A stretch of DNA of 64,000 nt from Rhizobium herbae (GTDB lineage: Bacteria > Pseudomonadota > Alphaproteobacteria > Rhizobiales > Rhizobiaceae), in NCBI RefSeq assembly GCF_019511375.1, contig NZ_JAEUAO010000002.1, positions 496,001-560,000 of the forward strand, written 5' to 3'. The stretch's first letter is position 1, and every line of letters starts with the position of its first letter. Shown here one piece after another: positions 60,169 through 64,000 of the stretch. Under the pieces are notes generated by a model. It was not told the DNA's origin. It was given only the letters and a program-made list of their open reading frames with translations, and searched no databases. Both the position numbers and the translations under genes were made by a program.

Positions 60169-62529
60169 TCACCTGTGCCTCATGACAACGAGCGTGATGT
60201 CGTCATGAATCTTATGCGTGCCGATATGTGCCATCAGGTCCTCGATGATTCCCAATTTGACGTCTTCGGCGCTTCGCCCGTATCGCTGCCGCGCACTTTC
60301 GCACAACCGCTCGATGCCAAAAAGCTCGCCGTCCCGGTTCTCGGCTTCCGTAACGCCGTCGGTGTGAAGAATGATCATATCACCGTGACCGAACGCAATT
60401 TCCCGAGTGGCCACGAAAGCCGAGATATCCGCTTCCAGGCCAATCGGCAAACCGAGATCAAGGGTGTCGATCCGCTCCACCAGGCCGAACTTCCGAACCA
60501 CGATGACTTCCTCGTGCTGGCCGGAAAGCGTCAGGCGTCCCTTCTCATAGTCGAGGAACGCCAGGGATAGATGCTTGTTGGTGTTGGTTCTGACAATATT
60601 CTTGTAAATGGCTCGGTTGACGGAATTGAGGAATTGCGAAGCGTCCATGTTGCCCGCTTCCTGGAGAGCCCGCGCCACTGACTGGACCATCAACATCAAT
60701 ACGCCGCTCTCCAGGCCATGCCCGGTGACATCGCCGATGCCGATTTTCAGTCGCTCACCGTCCTTGAGAACGTCGTAGTAGTCACCCCCGACCTCGTCGG
60801 CGGGCCGCATGTAGGCTGCAATCTCCACGTCCGTGATTTCCTGGAGCTCTCCAGCCTTTGGCAGGACCATCATCTGGATGTGGCGCGCCACGGCCAGTTC
60901 CGCGCCGAGGCGCAGATTCTCGCTGCGCAACTGCGTGTTCAATGCTGAGATCTGCAGGTTCGCCTCTTCGATCTCGCGCGTTCGGTCTTCCACAAGCTGT
61001 TCAAGATTCTCTGTATGAAAACTGATCTGCTCCGCCATGCGATTGAAAGCGGCGCCGGCCTCGCCGACCTCGTCGCGGCTCGGTATATCAACCCGGACGG
61101 AATAATCCTTGAGCTGGATGCGCTTGGCCGCACCGGCGAGAGCGCTGATGCCGCCGGTTATTCGCTTGGATATCGCGAACACCGCGCTAATCACGAAAAG
61201 CAGAGATACGAGCAGCGCCAGGATCTGATAGACCAGGATCCGGTTCGTGGCCTCTGTGATTTTCGCCTGGGCAGCAAACAGCGAGGCATAGATTTCGCGT
61301 TCGGGCACGACGATGCCAAGCGACATGGTTTCGCGCACAACAGGACCGGATCCCCACAGGTTTGTTGGCTGCAGCTGCTTCAGGACAACCAGGTAGGGTA
61401 CCTTCTCGCCGTTTTCATCGAGCATGATATGTTGTAACGAGCCGTCCTGATCCAACGGCAATTGCGCGATCTGCGGCTGTGCGCTCCGACGCAGGGAGCG
61501 GTCGAGACCGGTCACGCCTTCGCTGTTTGCAGCGCTTGACGACCGAAGACCCATCACCTTCTCTCCGACCGGATTGATGGCGACGACATTGCCGTCCGAC
61601 ATCGTCAGGAAGCCGAAACCGTTATCGGCCACTTTGACGTTCTCGACGATTTCCGCCAGTTGATCGAGCGTAATATCCGCACCGGCCGCACCCGCTACCG
61701 CCTTGCGATCGCCAGTCCACAGAGGCCGGAAGAAACTGACGATGAGCTTGCCGGTGATCGCGTCCGTATACGGTGCCGTCTGGGTAATGTCGTTGTTTAC
61801 CGGGCGCAGGCCTGGATCCTGAGCCCACTGCTGCCACGACTCGTAAAGCCCCGGGAAGAAGAAGGTCCAGAAGTCCGCCTCGTTGTGCCCCGGATAAAGC
61901 CTGTCGAATGTCTGGGCCTGATCCGTATAGGGCGCTGTCCTGAAGATGGGCCGTTCTCTCGGGCCGATGTAATACATCTGCAGCTTCGATTGGCCGTTTG
62001 CCAGCAGGCTCGGCGCGACGAGATCCAGAACTGCGCTGTTTTCGATCTCCGCCTCGACTTTAGGAAGCGGCTTGTGATTTGAATCGAGAAGATATCCCCA
62101 CACACTGACGACGGAGAGGGGTCCAGGTCGATTCTGCGCCCATCGACCCTTCTCATCATAGACGACGTTAACCGCTTCGGGGGCGCCTCGGACCATCGCT
62201 TCCCCGATCTGGGCCTCCCTCGCCGGATGGTCGATCTGCGCCTGCAGCACGCCGGCCAAAGTGCCGACGTCGGAATGGACCTGAGCCAGCAGCAGATTGA
62301 CGCGGGCGGCTGTCGTTTCAGCATAAGAGCGGATGTAGTCCTGGTTGGCCCGTTCCAGCCCCTGGCCCACCTCCGCCGTGGCATCGCGGGAGAGCCGCTG
62401 GACGTTCCAGAGTGCAAGGCCGCCACTGACGAGCAGATCGAACAGCACAGCGCCGCCAACGACAAGGACGAACTTGGCGCGAAATGAGCGTAGGCCAAGA
62501 CGGGGGGTATGGTGCAGCGGTGCGTTCAT
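60169..62529 (-). CDS. Membrane sensor phosphatase: Cache-HAMP-SpoIIE (PP2C)
   Basis: The 786-residue protein has TM1 near residues 19-43, an extracytoplasmic Cache-type sensor (about 44-435, with GADITLDQLAEIVENV and GFGFLTMSDGNVVAINP), TM2 near 436-456 and HAMP (about 460-510). A coiled coil follows, then a SpoIIE-type PP2C domain with metal-site PADEVGGDYYDVL near 578, IGIGDVTGHGLESGVLMLM and HTDGVTEAENRDGELFG. It would dephosphorylate the STAS partner(s) in response to an external signal. Start and stop of neighbours overlap (ATGA with the methyltransferase gene). Confidence 0.92.
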   Translation of the reverse strand: MNAPLHHTPRLGLRSFRAKFVLVVGGAVLFDLLVSGGLALWNVQRLSRDATAEVGQGLERANQDYIRSYAETTAARVNLLLAQVHSDVGTLAGVLQAQIDHPAREAQIGEAMVRGAPEAVNVVYDEKGRWAQNRPGPLSVVSVWGYLLDSNHKPLPKVEAEIENSAVLDLVAPSLLANGQSKLQMYYIGPRERPIFRTAPYTDQAQTFDRLYPGHNEADFWTFFFPGLYESWQQWAQDPGLRPVNNDITQTAPYTDAITGKLIVSFFRPLWTGDRKAVAGAAGADITLDQLAEIVENVKVADNGFGFLTMSDGNVVAINPVGEKVMGLRSSSAANSEGVTGLDRSLRRSAQPQIAQLPLDQDGSLQHIMLDENGEKVPYLVVLKQLQPTNLWGSGPVVRETMSLGIVVPEREIYASLFAAQAKITEATNRILVYQILALLVSLLFVISAVFAISKRITGGISALAGAAKRIQLKDYSVRVDIPSRDEVGEAGAAFNRMAEQISFHTENLEQLVEDRTREIEEANLQISALNTQLRSENLRLGAELAVARHIQMMVLPKAGELQEITDVEIAAYMRPADEVGGDYYDVLKDGERLKIGIGDVTGHGLESGVLMLMVQSVARALQEAGNMDASQFLNSVNRAIYKNIVRTNTNKHLSLAFLDYEKGRLTLSGQHEEVIVVRKFGLVERIDTLDLGLPIGLEADISAFVATREIAFGHGDMIILHTDGVTEAENRDGELFGIERLCESARQRYGRSAEDVKLGIIEDLMAHIGTHKIHDDITLVVMRHR

Positions 62530-63704
62530 AGAGGCTTGCGTCCCGACGCCACCCAGATCGGCCAGCCGGCATAGCCTTTGGGATGGAGGGCGGCGAAGAT
62601 ATGGTCCTGGAAACCTTGGCGGAAGCGCTGGATGAATTCGGCACTATCTCCACGCTTCACGGCCATTTCGCCGGCATAGACATCTTCCCAGGCCATGATG
62701 ACGTCGGCGAAGTCCCGCGGGTCGCCATCCAGATTGGTGACCATGAAGGTCTCGACGATAATGTCTTCGAAGCCGGCATCGACGAGGTACCGGCGGCTTT
62801 TGGGGCCCAGTTCCACATCCATTTCGAAATGGCTGAACAGTTTCGCGACCTCGTTGTACGTCCATTGAATGCTCTGCGATCGAGGTTCGCCGAGGCAATG
62901 CGAGTTTTTCTCGTTGGTTATGTACACCCGCCCTCCCGGCTTGCAAATCCTGTAAAGCTCCCCGAGCAGCACGTCTGGCCGGTTGAATATCTGCAGCGAA
63001 TGGCGGCAGGTCACCAAGTCGAATTGATTGTCCTCGAGTAACATCTCGGACGCGTCGCCATAGGTATACTCGATATCCGTGATACCGAAACCGGCTGCCA
63101 CGTCGCGCGCATAGGCAAGGCTTGCCTTCGAATGATCGAGCGCCACAATTCGCGCCGGCTGGAACTCCTTTTGGACGAGCACCGCGAAATCACCGATACC
63201 GCAGCAGATGTCCGCCATCACGATTCCGGGGCGCATGCCGTGCCGCGGAAGGATTGCGCGCTCGTGGCGCCACGTCATCTTGGTCTGCGTGCGCAGTATC
63301 GGAATAAAGCTCGTGTTTTCCACGAAGTTCTGGCCGGGGTAGAATTTGGAATCGTAGACCTCGACCGTTATTTGCGGCTCGAGCTTGTTCAGATGTGCAA
63401 ACATCCGTGTGGTCCAGCCGACGACGCTCGAGGTGATGATCACGAAGCGAAGATCCGACCGCGCCCGGCAGGCATCCAGAACCACCCGCACAAAGGCGTG
63501 AAAAGCCGTGTTGTTCATCTGAATGAGGCGCTTCACATTGATGTAGAGGACGCCGCGCACCTCTTCGATTGCCTCCTTCAGCGTCGACAGGCTTGTCGCG
63601 ATCTCGTCGGCCGAACGCGGCCGAACCACGCCGGCAAGAGAAAACTCCTGGCTGTTGGGGTCAAACTCTGCGCTGAAGGGAGCGGAAGGATTTACCGAAC
63701 TCAA
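62526..63704 (-). CDS. STAS-like domain fused to class I SAM methyltransferase
   Basis: The 392-residue protein has two domains. Residues about 20-118 align by eye with the STAS protein of the same operon: INVKRLIQMNNTAFHAF against [17 protein letters not shown], and VGWTTRMFAHLNKLEPQITV against [20 protein letters not shown]. Residues about 130-390 form a methyltransferase (ICCGIGDFAVLV near 166-177, LDHSKASLAYAR, LVTCRHSLQIFNRPD). The start is TTG at 63704, with AAGGGA seven bases upstream, overlapping the previous stop. I read it as the switchable output enzyme; substrate unknown. Confidence 0.85.
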   Translation of the reverse strand: MSSVNPSAPFSAEFDPNSQEFSLAGVVRPRSADEIATSLSTLKEAIEEVRGVLYINVKRLIQMNNTAFHAFVRVVLDACRARSDLRFVIITSSVVGWTTRMFAHLNKLEPQITVEVYDSKFYPGQNFVENTSFIPILRTQTKMTWRHERAILPRHGMRPGIVMADICCGIGDFAVLVQKEFQPARIVALDHSKASLAYARDVAAGFGITDIEYTYGDASEMLLEDNQFDLVTCRHSLQIFNRPDVLLGELYRICKPGGRVYITNEKNSHCLGEPRSQSIQWTYNEVAKLFSHFEMDVELGPKSRRYLVDAGFEDIIVETFMVTNLDGDPRDFADVIMAWEDVYAGEMAVKRGDSAEFIQRFRQGFQDHIFAALHPKGYAGWPIWVASGRKPL

Positions 63705-64000
63705 GTCACAATCCCTTCAAGCGGCAAATCCACGACGAGCGTTATCGACGAGGGAGCGCTGTCTTCCAGGTGAATCAGAGCGTCGAAGTTGATCGCGAGG
63801 TCCAACAAAACGGCATCCCGAGTTGGTGCCAGGTCGGCCGAAATGGAATCGAGATAGCGCGCAAGCGCGTCCCCCCGGCGCGCTTTCGCCACAGCTTCAT
63901 TGAGAAAATGCCGCTGGCGCGGAGGACATGGAAACGTCAGTTTCACCCGTTCCGTCGGACCCTGCCGATAGACCGCACAGCCGATCTGACCGTCGGGAGA
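63701..64000 (-). CDS. Hypothetical protein, 5' end beyond the window
   Basis: The frame is open from the right edge to a stop at 63701-63703 and covers the last 99 residues of a protein (…DALARYLDSISADLAP … SSITLVVDLPLEGIVT). The interior is helical, followed by a beta strand. Its stop overlaps the TTG start of the methyltransferase, so it belongs to the same operon. The true start lies outside the window. I do not recognise it; the C-terminal strand pattern might be part of another small regulatory domain. Confidence 0.6.
   Translation of the reverse strand, partial: SPDGQIGCAVYRQGPTERVKLTFPCPPRQRHFLNEAVAKARRGDALARYLDSISADLAPTRDAVLLDLAINFDALIHLEDSAPSSITLVVDLPLEGIVT

Noticed and set aside
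1-64000. Mobile elements, CRISPR arrays, tRNA and rRNA genes
   Set aside because: I looked for transposase or integrase motifs, regularly spaced direct repeats and tRNA-like clover-leaf arms and found none that I could support.

Overview
The window looks like chromosomal DNA of an alphaproteobacterium in the Rhizobiaceae (Rhizobium/Agrobacterium/Ensifer group). The DNA is GC-rich. It carries an rkpAGHIJ-type capsule (K-antigen) locus in the order known from Sinorhizobium meliloti, a fused SecDF, transporter-fused hybrid histidine kinases and rhizobial small proteins. Genes are densely packed, with many 4-base ATGA/TGATG stop-start overlaps. No rRNA, tRNA, CRISPR array, transposase or phage gene was seen. 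All family assignments come from reading the translated sequence; no database search was run.

Layout. 1-11.6 kb is mostly housekeeping: a TPR-methyltransferase, a small membrane protein, a CAP-domain lipoprotein, a MATE exporter, pyrD, a LuxR-type response regulator convergent with a transporter-fused hybrid histidine kinase, mscL and an aminotransferase. 11.7-25.1 kb is a surface-glycan region: galE, rfbF-rfbG (CDP-4-keto-6-deoxyglucose), an RmlC-like epimerase, two C-methyltransferase-family proteins, two related glycosyltransferases at either end, a PhyH-type dioxygenase, a WbqC-like protein, a CmcI-like protein, a GNAT enzyme and a DegT-type sugar aminotransferase. 25.2-27.8 kb is a cytochrome bd-type (CIO-like) oxidase operon with a 37-residue third subunit gene. 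28.2-38 kb holds a transglutaminase-like protein that lacks its catalytic cysteine, then an arginine-type ABC transporter, an M20 amidohydrolase, a dimethylargininase-like enzyme, a TetR regulator and an aminotransferase plus TPP-decarboxylase pair that fits the arginine transaminase pathway.

38-42.5 kb has secDF, a structured leader with a small ORF, a 76-residue protein and an Rrf2 regulator. 42.6-58 kb is the capsule locus: kpsF (arabinose-5-phosphate isomerase) and a one-module KpsC-like protein on the plus strand, facing rkpJ-rkpI-rkpH-rkpG-rkpA on the minus strand. RkpA is a 2529-residue reducing polyketide/fatty-acid synthase without a thioesterase. It is translationally coupled to an alpha-oxoamine synthase (RkpG) and followed by a short-chain reductase (RkpH). 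That is the enzyme logic of sphingoid-base synthesis, so I infer that the three make an amino-alcohol lipid for the capsule.

58.9-64 kb (minus strand) is the most unusual part. A tight operon encodes a STAS-like protein, an HATPase-like protein, a Cache/HAMP/SpoIIE phosphatase, and a methyltransferase whose first 120 residues are themselves a STAS-like domain related to the stand-alone STAS protein. I read this as a partner-switching signalling module with an enzymatic (methyltransferase) output. The operon continues past the right edge of the window.
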